Source: Clostridia bacterium
GTDB taxonomy: Bacteria > Bacillota > Clostridia > Christensenellales > UBA1242
Direction: 5' to 3'
Length of the DNA: 7,323 bases
Assembly: GCA_028694075.1 (NCBI GenBank)
Contig: JAQUUD010000052.1
Coordinates: 1 to 7,323 of the forward strand
The position numbers were made by a program, and so were the translations under genes. Of the stretch, positions 1 to 5,786 are shown in pieces; the first letter of the stretch is position 1; the number at the start of each line of letters is the position of its first letter. The notes under the pieces are model-generated. The model saw only the letters and a program-made list of their open reading frames with translations. It had not been told where the DNA came from and did not search any database.

Positions 1-1127
1 CATTGATGATTTTCGACGCCGGATTTCAAATGAGTTTTATTTGTGTTTTGGGAATTGCGCTTATGTTTAAACCGCTAACTAAAGCCTTTGAAAAAATTAA
101 AATTCCAAAAAAAATAAGTATGGCTCTCGCCATTGATTTAAGCACAACAATAGCAATCATTCCTGTGCTTGGCATTTATTTTGGCAAACTTTCCTTGCTT
201 ACAACTTTTGCCAATTTGATTAGTGTGCCGTTGTTTGCTGTCGGATTTATTATATTACTAATTTTAACACCTTTAATTTGCTTATTTAACTTTTTGGGAT
301 TTTTACTTTTAGTTCCAGACATAATTTTAAGGCTGATTATCACAATTGCGGAGTTCGTTTCCAGTATCGGAAGTTATGTTTTGACGCTTCCCGAACTTGA
401 CATTGCTCTTATGATTTTATTTTATTCTTCTTTGTTCGTTTTAAGTCGTTATGTACTTTTAAAATTTTTAAACAAGACTTTTATTATTTCAAGCATTGCA
501 ATTGTCTGCATTGTCATTTCAATTTGTTTTAACATTCCTTATGTTCCGAACAGTTATACTTACACTCAAGTAAATTCAAGTGATGCTTGCGCAGTTATGA
601 CAACCGCAAGCAATGAAGTTTTGGTCGTTGGCGGAACAAAAAGCACAGATTATTTAACAGATTATTTAAAATCAAAAAAACTGAAAAGGGTTAATACTTT
701 AGTTGTTATGTCTGATATGACTGATGACACCTATAAATTTATTCGTGAGTATAATGTGAAAACCGTTGTTTTGAATACGATTGAACCAACTCAGATTGGC
801 GAATTTAACATTGAATTCGTTTACTTGAATGAACTTAAAAAAGCAGTTTTAATAAGCGTTAACAATTTCACAATTTTATTTGCGGGCAGTGTAAACCTCG
901 GGAGCAATCAAATTTTACTACTAGAACAAAGATTTAAAAATGTTGAAATAAATGCAGTTTATTCAAAAAAAGACAGTCAGGGTTTTTCAGGTTTATCTGA
1001 TTATGATTTAAGATTTACAACTTTTAAAAGCGGGCTGGAAGATGTTCCAACATATTCGCTTTATTTGCTTGGCAACTTTACATTTGAGTTTAATAATGGT
1101 ATTATAGGACAAGTTAGGAGAGCATAG
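1..1127 (+). CDS. comEC: ComEC/Rec2-family DNA-uptake channel, C-terminal part (5' end outside window)
   Basis: ComEC is the inner-membrane channel that carries single-stranded DNA into the cytoplasm during natural transformation. The reading frame is open from the left edge (first whole codon at position 3), so the first residue is internal and the true start lies upstream. Counting from that codon, residues 5-18 (DAGFQMSF, then VLGI) match the family's conserved FQLSF-type segment, and NLISVPLF at 71-78 matches the NL-hydrophobic-P motif of the competence domain. About six or seven hydrophobic segments cover residues 10-178. After residue 190 comes a soluble domain placed like the C-terminal metallo-beta-lactamase domain of ComEC, but it is short and the HxHxDH metal motif is absent; the equivalent stretch reads VVMSDMTDDT. 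holA follows three bases after the TAG stop. That order is usual in Firmicutes. Family assignment is secure; loss of the domain's activity is inferred. Confidence 0.9.
   Translation, partial: LMIFDAGFQMSFICVLGIALMFKPLTKAFEKIKIPKKISMALAIDLSTTIAIIPVLGIYFGKLSLLTTFANLISVPLFAVGFIILLILTPLICLFNFLGFLLLVPDIILRLIITIAEFVSSIGSYVLTLPELDIALMILFYSSLFVLSRYVLLKFLNKTFIISSIAIVCIVISICFNIPYVPNSYTYTQVNSSDACAVMTTASNEVLVVGGTKSTDYLTDYLKSKKLKRVNTLVVMSDMTDDTYKFIREYNVKTVVLNTIEPTQIGEFNIEFVYLNELKKAVLISVNNFTILFAGSVNLGSNQILLLEQRFKNVEINAVYSKKDSQGFSGLSDYDLRFTTFKSGLEDVPTYSLYLLGNFTFEFNNGIIGQVRRA
1116..1120 (+). promoter_or_regulatory. Ribosome binding site for holA (AGGAG), supporting a TTG start
   Basis: AGGAG lies inside the last codons of comEC, 10 bases before the TTG at 1131. 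The in-frame codon at 1125 is TAG, so no earlier holA start is possible. The next in-frame ATG would remove the first 24 residues, including most of the conserved N-terminal strand. TTG at 1131 is therefore the best start. Confidence 0.65.
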
Positions 1128-1130
1128 AAT

Positions 1131-2090
1131 TTGAAAGATTTAGTAAATTTTCAAAATGGAGTTAAAAATGCTTATCATATTGTGGGCAATGATTTATTTT
1201 TAATGGAAAGTGCTTGCAAGGAAATTGAGAATGCGTGCGTTAATAATTTGAGTGATGTGAACAGAACTGTTTTTAACGATGAAAATTTCAACGCTGATGA
1301 ACTCACTGCAATATGTTATCAAGTGCCGATGTTATCTGAAAAACGATTTGTTTTAGTTAAAAACATTTCTAAAATATCAGAATCTGATATAAAAAAAATT
1401 ATTCAATATTCAAAGAATGCGTCAGATGATTGCGTGTTGGTTTTGTGTGAATTGCCAAATTTAAATGTGTTTGAAAAAGTTGATATTGAAAAGATTTTTT
1501 GCAAAAAACTTGCAGATGACCAGCTTAGAAAAATAATTACTGATGATTTGAAAGAATATGGCAAAAGCATAACTTTTGGAGCAATGCAGGTTTTAATTAA
1601 ATATTGTTTAAAAGATTTAATGCTTATAAAAAATGAAATAAAAAAACTAGCATTTTATGGCACAAATATAGAATCAATTGATGAAGATATTGTTAAAAAA
1701 CTTGTGCATCAAAGTGATGAATTTAGCGTTTTTGAAATTTCTGATAGTTTAGCAAAAGCACAAGGCGACAGAGCAATTGTACTTTTAAATAAGATGCTGG
1801 AAACAAAAGAATTTGGTTTTGTTTTGGGGCTTATTTCTTCTCATTTTCGGCGAATTTTATATGGAGTTATGTCCGGCGGAAGCGATAAGGAAATTGCTGA
1901 TAAATTGGGTGTGAAAGAATATGCAGTAACCAAAGTAAAACAGCAGGCAAAGAACATAAAATTAACTCAACTGGTTAAAATCAATGAATTGATCTTAGAT
2001 GTTGATTTTCAAATTAAAGAAGGCAAATTGATTGGCAAAAATGCAATGTATTATTTGATTTTTGCAATTTTGAATGTTATAAATGGCTGA
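1131..2090 (+). CDS. holA: DNA polymerase III subunit delta (clamp loader)
   Basis: Delta is the clamp-loader subunit that opens the beta sliding clamp so it can be placed on primed DNA; it acts in the cytoplasm at the replisome. The 319-residue product is slightly short for the family. The N-terminal AAA-like domain opens with AYHIVGNDLFLMESACKEI (14-32), matching the usual Y-hydrophobic-GxDxFLxxxA pattern, and VPMLSEKRFVLVKN (65-78) matches the family's P-F-x-EKRLVxV segment. The C-terminal collar domain (from about 200) shows FEISDSLAKAQGDRAIVLL, then SHFRRIL (237-243), then KEIADKLGVKEYAVTKVKQQ (253-272), and ends with DVDFQIKEGKL (290-300), all typical of HolA. No nucleotide-binding P-loop is seen, as expected for delta. 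It probably shares a transcript with comEC, given the 3-base gap. The start is TTG; the stop is TGA. Confidence 0.93.
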   Translation: MKDLVNFQNGVKNAYHIVGNDLFLMESACKEIENACVNNLSDVNRTVFNDENFNADELTAICYQVPMLSEKRFVLVKNISKISESDIKKIIQYSKNASDDCVLVLCELPNLNVFEKVDIEKIFCKKLADDQLRKIITDDLKEYGKSITFGAMQVLIKYCLKDLMLIKNEIKKLAFYGTNIESIDEDIVKKLVHQSDEFSVFEISDSLAKAQGDRAIVLLNKMLETKEFGFVLGLISSHFRRILYGVMSGGSDKEIADKLGVKEYAVTKVKQQAKNIKLTQLVKINELILDVDFQIKEGKLIGKNAMYYLIFAILNVING

Positions 2091-2193
2091 AATTAAGAAT
2101 TTTTTATTTAAATAGCAGGGAATTTGTGGTTAAATATTAAAATTAATAATCTGATTAAAATAAGGGCTTGAAAGTTAAATTAGTAAAAGAAAT
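2091..2193. other. AT-rich spacer between holA and the first cloverleaf element
   Basis: This is non-coding DNA after the holA stop. I see no GC-rich hairpin followed by a T-run here that would make a simple holA terminator, and no convincing promoter. A TTGTGG with a TAATCT 17 bases downstream (from about 2115) is only a weak match. The structured element that follows may itself end the holA transcript. Confidence 0.5.
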
Positions 2194-2294
2194 GACCGGT
2201 GAAAGAAATTTTTTGCTAACAGCAAAAAATTCACAGAACTTTTTTCAAAAGTTCTGTTCGGTGTTTTTTAAAAAAACACCGTCTTTCACCGGTC
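2194..2294. repeat. Cloverleaf-shaped palindromic element, copy 1 (101 bp)
   Basis: A perfect 12-bp closing stem (GACCGGTGAAAG at 2194-2205 with its complement at 2283-2294) encloses three consecutive perfect hairpins. Hairpin 1 is 2207-2217 with 2221-2231 (11 bp, loop AAC). Hairpin 2 is 2233-2243 with 2247-2257 (11 bp, loop TTC). Hairpin 3 is 2259-2269 with 2271-2281 (11 bp by sequence; the top pairs probably open to give a real loop). Unpaired junction bases are A2206, C2232, T2258 and T2282. Almost every base is therefore paired, in a four-way-junction fold. The closing stem contains the 6-bp palindrome ACCGGT. The element starts 103 bases after holA and ends 78 bases before the next ATG. 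It has the same plan and orientation as the element at 4089-4187. I do not recognise it as a named family. It could be a non-autonomous mobile element, a structured RNA, or a transcription-termination or mRNA-protecting element. Confidence 0.8.
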
Positions 2295-2363
2295 AGAACG
2301 ACTGACTGCAATACTTCAAAATAATTAAATAAGTTTTTCAAATTAAAAAGAAAAAGCCAAACC

Positions 2364-2367
2364 GGAG
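2364..2367 (+). promoter_or_regulatory. Ribosome binding site (GGAG) for the membrane protein gene
   Basis: GGAG sits five bases before the ATG at 2373. It supports that start and shows the gene is independently translated. No clear sigma-70 promoter could be picked in the 78 bases between the palindromic element and this ATG. Confidence 0.6.
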
Positions 2368-2372
2368 AAAAA

Positions 2373-2885
2373 ATGATAAAAAAAATAGCCGACCTTAAAG
2401 GTTTTAAACAAATTTTATTAATTGTTTTGCTGATTTTGTCTTTTGCATTAATAAAAAGTTTCAATCCGATTTCAATATTTTCAGTGAATGGGATTTTTTT
2501 ATCAATAGTTTTTATTTTAGTATATGGCATTTTTCATTGGCTCTTGTTTGAAGTTGTTGCAGTGTTTTTTTATAGCGCCTTGAAACCAAAAATTGAAAAA
2601 TTAATTTCAATGAATCAGTTCGTTAACATCTTAAGAGCATTTATAATCTTATCAAACATTATAATTTATTTGATTACAAATTTGTTAATATTGATTAATT
2701 TTTACACCGTGTTTTTGATTTTGTTATTTAATTTAGCATTTTCGTTTTTTATATTAACACTTTTTTATTTAAGCATAAAAAATAATTTCTTAAAAAGCAT
2801 AGCGGACAAAAGTTTTTGCATCACATTTTTTAGTTTCATATTTTTATATTTATTATTGATGACATTTTTATGGGGTGTGTTATGA
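2373..2885 (+). CDS. Multi-pass membrane protein of unknown function
   Basis: I do not recognise the family. The 170-residue product is very rich in Phe, Ile and Leu, with about five or six hydrophobic stretches (roughly residues 12-28, 33-54, 55-70, 86-108, 110-134 and 148-169). Short charged connections separate some of them: KPKIEK at 71-76, and KNNFLKSIADK at 136-146. No signal peptide, catalytic motif or soluble domain is visible. The general layout recalls small Yip1-like membrane proteins, but that is only an impression. Evidence that it is a real gene is the GGAG ribosome site five bases upstream of the ATG, and the ATGA overlap (2882-2885) with the following peptidase gene, which implies coupled translation. 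Its role is probably linked to that membrane-anchored peptidase. Base composition is even more AT-rich than the neighbours, as expected for a Phe/Ile/Leu-rich protein. Confidence 0.75.
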   Translation: MIKKIADLKGFKQILLIVLLILSFALIKSFNPISIFSVNGIFLSIVFILVYGIFHWLLFEVVAVFFYSALKPKIEKLISMNQFVNILRAFIILSNIIIYLITNLLILINFYTVFLILLFNLAFSFFILTLFYLSIKNNFLKSIADKSFCITFFSFIFLYLLLMTFLWGVL

Positions 2886-4012
2886 AAAAAGTTCTGTTAT
2901 TTTGTTTTGCATTGATTGCTTTTTCGATGCCAATGAATTTTGTTCAAGCAAATTCTCAATCAAAACTTTTTGGAACTTCTGATTATCCCCAAATTGAAAT
3001 GATAATTGAAGAAATTTATTCAAGTAATATTGATGAAGTGAAAAATCGCACAGCAGGAAGCGCTGGTGAACTGTTTTTTGCAAATGTTTTATCAGAACAA
3101 CTGGATTTGCTGGGGCTAACTTATCTTCAAGACAAAACCAGTTATTTGGAAGAATTTTCAATTTCTGAAACAAAGTCATCTCAAAATGTAGTCGGGTTTA
3201 AAGATAATGGCTCACAAAATTATGTTGTAATTGGCGCACATTATGATGCGGTGTACAAGCAAAATTCGTTTGGATTTAATGACAATCTTAGCGGGGTTGT
3301 GGGCGTGCTTAACCTTGTTCAAAAAATTATAAGCGAAGAAAATGATTTTAATATTATAACTATTTTTTATGGAGCGGAAGAAGCGGGTTGCTTGGGTTCA
3401 AAATTTTTTTTAAGTCAATTGGCTGACGAAATAAAAAATAATATTTTGTTATCCATAAATTTTGACAGTATTGGCGGTGGCGACAATTTATATTATTTTC
3501 ACACAGATTATCCAACTGCTTATGGAATAGCACTTGATAACATTGCACAAAATAATATTTTTAACATCACAAAGCCGGGTTTTAATAGGCATTTTTCAAG
3601 TTTATTTAATAATGACTTTAATTACACAAGTGTTTGCTTGTGCTCTGATAATTCGTCTTATATAAAATATGGAATTAACTCAGTATTATTTTTTTCGGGG
3701 GATTTAGATGCTTTCAATGGTCTTGGATTTTATGAAAAAGCGGGACATAGCAGAATTATGCATAACACGGACACAGAGCAAACCAATTTGGAAGTTTTCG
3801 GCAACGTGTTTTATGAAAACATTCAAAATACAGTTGATTATTGTTTTGATTTTTTAAGTAGTGATGAGTTTAATGAAGAAAATTTTTTTGCAGGACAAAT
3901 TAACACTGCATTATATTCTGACTTCACGCTTAAAATTGTTGGCATTATTTTCATTGCACTTATGTTAGCCGGCTTTTTTATAACAATTAATTTGATTTAT
4001 AAAAAGAAATAG
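2882..4012 (+). CDS. Secreted, membrane-anchored M28-family zinc peptidase (aminopeptidase-like)
   Basis: M28 enzymes are two-zinc exopeptidases, mostly aminopeptidases. The start chosen is the ATG at 2882, not the in-frame ATG at 2870. It overlaps the upstream TGA as ATGA, has GGGGTG just upstream, and gives a classic signal peptide (MKK, then a hydrophobic core, then FVQA at about 20-23). The 376-residue product carries the full M28 ligand set: H120 in GAHYDA, bridging D134 in FNDNLSG, catalytic/ligand pair E166-E167 in YGAEEAG, D195 in NFDSIG, and H294 in MHNTDT. Residues 350-373 form a transmembrane helix followed by YKKK, so the catalytic domain should face outside, tethered at its C-terminus. 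Substrate is unknown; scavenging of peptides at the cell surface is an inference. It is translationally coupled to the small membrane protein upstream. The 3' end lies inside degenerate tandem repeats, and an in-frame echo of the tail follows the TAG stop. Confidence 0.9.
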   Translation: MKKVLLFCFALIAFSMPMNFVQANSQSKLFGTSDYPQIEMIIEEIYSSNIDEVKNRTAGSAGELFFANVLSEQLDLLGLTYLQDKTSYLEEFSISETKSSQNVVGFKDNGSQNYVVIGAHYDAVYKQNSFGFNDNLSGVVGVLNLVQKIISEENDFNIITIFYGAEEAGCLGSKFFLSQLADEIKNNILLSINFDSIGGGDNLYYFHTDYPTAYGIALDNIAQNNIFNITKPGFNRHFSSLFNNDFNYTSVCLCSDNSSYIKYGINSVLFFSGDLDAFNGLGFYEKAGHSRIMHNTDTEQTNLEVFGNVFYENIQNTVDYCFDFLSSDEFNEENFFAGQINTALYSDFTLKIVGIIFIALMLAGFFITINLIYKKK

Positions 4013-4081
4013 GTTTATAAAAAAAATAGGTTTACAAACAGAAATGTGTTTATAAACGCTAATTTAATTTATAAAAAGAAA
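3989..4081 (+). repeat. Degenerate ~18-bp tandem repeats across the peptidase 3' end
   Basis: Five imperfect units begin at about 3989, 4007, 4024, 4042 and 4061, with spacing 17-19 bases. All contain a core close to GTTTATAAA or ATTTATAAA. The first and last units (3989-4009 and 4061-4081) match at 20 of 21 positions and lie 72 bases apart, a multiple of three. The TAG stop of the peptidase gene falls in the second unit. The array suggests replication slippage or a local duplication; AT-richness makes some of the similarity less significant. Confidence 0.6.
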
Positions 4082-4088
4082 AATTAAA

Positions 4089-4187
4089 TGCCGGCAGAAG
4101 AGTCGGTTGCCTAAAAAGGCAACCGACCGCAACCTGAAAGGTTGCTCGTTTTTTGTGGCAAAGCCACAAAAACCGCTTCTGCCGGCA
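4089..4187. repeat. Cloverleaf-shaped palindromic element, copy 2 (99 bp)
   Basis: A perfect 12-bp closing stem (TGCCGGCAGAAG at 4089-4100 with its complement at 4176-4187) encloses three hairpins. Hairpin 1 is 4102-4112 with 4117-4127 (11 bp, loop AAAA). Hairpin 2 is 4129-4135 with 4139-4145 (7 bp, loop GAA). Hairpin 3 is 4150-4159 with 4163-4172 (10 bp, loop AAA), extended past one T/C mismatch by the CG pairs 4147-4148 with 4174-4175. Junction bases are A4101, C4128 and T4146, the same bases at the same places as in the element at 2194-2294. The closing stem contains the palindrome GCCGGC. The element lies between the convergent peptidase gene and gatB, where a bidirectional terminator would be expected. 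Flanks read AATTAAAT on the left and AATTATTT on the right, which might be a decayed target duplication but is weak in such AT-rich DNA. Confidence 0.8.
4129..4154 (+). terminator. Possible intrinsic terminator for the peptidase operon (inside copy 2)
   Basis: Hairpin 2 of the element (GCAACCT, loop GAA, AGGTTGC) is followed by TCG and then six T residues at 4149-4154, which fits a rho-independent terminator reading rightwards. The stronger hairpin 1 just before it would fold first. On the minus strand no T-run follows a hairpin directly, except the loose T-rich DNA beyond the closing stem. Termination of gatB here is therefore less clear. Confidence 0.45.
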
Positions 4188-4231
4188 ATTATTTCTAGAT
4201 ACAAGATTTATTTATATCTATATAATTATTT

Positions 4232-5662
4232 TTACAACTTGCTTTTAATTTTTTCGCTGAGCATTGCTTGAATTTTTTGCGGATTTGCAAGCCCTTTAGA
4301 TAGACCCATAACCTTCCCAGTGTAAAAATTTATAACCTTTTCAGGCGTTTTATCAAAATTTGCTAAAGCATTTGAATAGGTTTTTAAAACTTCATCAATA
4401 AGTTCTTCAAGTTTGCTTTCACTGAAAACAAGAAGCATTCCTTTTTGTTTTGCAACATCTTTCGCTTTTAAATTCGTAAAACATATGCTGTTAAAAAGTT
4501 CATATGCGTTCGGGCGAGAAATTTCTTTTTGCTCTGTCATTTTAATGATTTCGATTAAATTTTTTACAGATATTACTTCATTTAAGTCTTCGCAAGGTTT
4601 TTCCTTTAAAATTCTCAAAATATGCGTCATAATCCAGTTGGAAATTTGCTTTGGATTATCAAAAAGTTTCAAACAATCTTCAAAATAATCAGAAATAAAC
4701 TTCTCGTTGGTTAAAATTCTGGCATCATATTCAGGCAAGCCATATTTTTGGGTGTAAATTACCATTCTGTCTTGTGCAAGGAGTGGAATGGATTTTTTAA
4801 TCTCTTGAGCACTGCTTGAATCAATTTGCACAGTTAACAAATCAGGATCTGGAAAGTAACGGTAATCGTGAGAATTCCCCTTGGTTCTCATTGCATAACT
4901 TTTGCCTTTATTGTCGTCCCACTTTCGTGTTTGCTGAATTATTATCTTTCCAGCAGAAATTTCTTCAACTTGGCGTTTTGCTTCATATTCAATGGCTCGT
5001 TTAACCATTTTAAATGAGTTTAGGTTTTTCATTTCAGTTCTTGTGCCAAGTTTTGTGCTTCCTTTTTCTTTAACGGACAAGTTAACATCGCAACGCATTC
5101 CGCCTTCTTCCATTTTGCACTTTGCAACCCCTGCATAAATCATAATTCTGCGAAGTTTATCCAAAAACTCAACCGCTTCATCTGCGCTGGAAAAATCAGG
5201 CTCGGTTACAACTTCCATAAGAGGAATGCCCCCGCGATTATAATCAACAAGTGTTCCGATTGTTTTTGTTTTGTGAATTAATTTGCCGGCATCTTCTTCC
5301 AAATGAATACGATTAAGTCGAATATATTTTCCGCTCTCGAGTTCAATGCCCCCGCCAATGCAAATTGGCTTTACAAGTTGACTTATCTGATAAGCCTTTG
5401 CTAAATCAGGATAAAAATAATTTTTTCTTTCAAAAACGGCAAGAGATGTGATTTCACTTCCAACGCATAACCCTGTTTTTATGGTATATTCCACGGCCTT
5501 TTTATTTAAAACGGGAAGCGCACCGGGAAGCCCGATGCAAACGGGACAACAATTTGTGTTTGGCTCTTCGCCAAAAGTGTTTTTACAGGCACAAAAAACT
5601 TTTGTGTTAGTGTTGACTTCGGCGTGAATTTCAAGCCCAATAACCAAATCATATTCTTTCAT
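4232..5662 (-). CDS. gatB: Asp-tRNA(Asn)/Glu-tRNA(Gln) amidotransferase subunit B
   Basis: GatB is the kinase-like subunit of the GatCAB amidotransferase. It binds misacylated Glu-tRNA(Gln) or Asp-tRNA(Asn), activates the side chain with ATP, and receives ammonia made by GatA. The 476-residue length is normal. The N-terminus VIGLEIHAEV (7-16) carries the conserved E11 and H13. A CxC...CxxC zinc site is seen at C24, C26, C39 and C42 within the conserved FGEEPNT and GLPGALPVLN context. HLEEDAGK (120-127) and DYNRGGIPLMEVVTEPD (140-156) are the signature active-site segments. A helical tRNA-binding tail domain covers roughly 330-476. It lies downstream of gatA on the same strand but separated by 124 bases, a wide gap for this operon. 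The end is TAA; the gene converges on the peptidase unit. Confidence 0.97.
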   Translation of the reverse strand: MKEYDLVIGLEIHAEVNTNTKVFCACKNTFGEEPNTNCCPVCIGLPGALPVLNKKAVEYTIKTGLCVGSEITSLAVFERKNYFYPDLAKAYQISQLVKPICIGGGIELESGKYIRLNRIHLEEDAGKLIHKTKTIGTLVDYNRGGIPLMEVVTEPDFSSADEAVEFLDKLRRIMIYAGVAKCKMEEGGMRCDVNLSVKEKGSTKLGTRTEMKNLNSFKMVKRAIEYEAKRQVEEISAGKIIIQQTRKWDDNKGKSYAMRTKGNSHDYRYFPDPDLLTVQIDSSSAQEIKKSIPLLAQDRMVIYTQKYGLPEYDARILTNEKFISDYFEDCLKLFDNPKQISNWIMTHILRILKEKPCEDLNEVISVKNLIEIIKMTEQKEISRPNAYELFNSICFTNLKAKDVAKQKGMLLVFSESKLEELIDEVLKTYSNALANFDKTPEKVINFYTGKVMGLSKGLANPQKIQAMLSEKIKSKL

Positions 5663-5786
5663 TATTTTTATTATCTCCCTGTTTGTTTTTTAATTTTACT
5701 AATAAATTTTTTATTTTATCAAATTAGTCAATATTTCATACATTTTTTGCATTATAAAAAATTTATTTTCTTTAATTATAAAAAAT
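5663..5786 (-). other. gatA-gatB intergenic spacer with a 12-bp direct repeat and promoter-like boxes
   Basis: The spacer is extremely AT-rich. On the plus strand ATTATAAAAAAT occurs perfectly at 5751-5762 and 5775-5786, 24 bases apart. Read on the minus strand each copy gives a perfect TATAAT. A TTGACT (-35-like) lies at 5731-5726 on the minus strand, but no good -10 stands 17 bases after it. A separate gatB promoter is possible; such boxes are common by chance in this composition. No terminator hairpin for gatA is seen, so read-through from gatA is also likely. Confidence 0.3.
5674..5679 (-). promoter_or_regulatory. Ribosome binding site for gatB (GGGAGA), long spacing
   Basis: Read on the minus strand, AGGGAGA ends 11 bases before the ATG at 5662-5660. 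This is longer than the 5-9 bases usual for such sites, but no nearer purine-rich site or alternative start exists. The N-terminus matches the family at this ATG. Confidence 0.5.

Noticed and set aside
2194..2294. tRNA gene, because of the cloverleaf shape
   Set aside because: The arms are 12/11/11/11 bp instead of 7/4/5/5, the length is about 100, and there is no anticodon loop, T-loop consensus or CCA-type end. The same holds for 4089-4187.
2231..2530. 99-residue minus-strand open frame covering element copy 1 and the start of the membrane protein gene
   Set aside because: It overlaps the palindromic element and a better-supported gene with a good ribosome site, and has no recognisable domain; the frame is open by composition.
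2870..2881. Earlier in-frame ATG for the M28 peptidase
   Set aside because: It would add MGCV before the signal peptide, overlap the upstream gene further, and lacks a ribosome site at proper spacing. The ATG at 2882 forms the ATGA overlap and a textbook signal peptide.
2088..2885. Use of TGA as tryptophan (mycoplasma-type code)
   Set aside because: TGA ends holA, the membrane protein and gatA at sensible places, and tryptophans are TGG.
2880..3179. Minus-strand open frames inside the peptidase gene (2880-3179 and 3360-3548)
   Set aside because: They are antisense to the signal peptide and catalytic region of an intact M28 gene; no motif or start signal.
2194..4187. CRISPR array or integron attC sites
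   Set aside because: There are only two copies about 1.9 kb apart, with no spacer periodicity. The fold has three closed hairpins and lacks the single imperfect hairpin with extrahelical bases of attC; no integrase is in the window.
4413..4688. Plus-strand open frames inside gatB (4413-4688 and 4816-5004)
   Set aside because: They are antisense shadows of a full-length, conserved gatB with no independent support.
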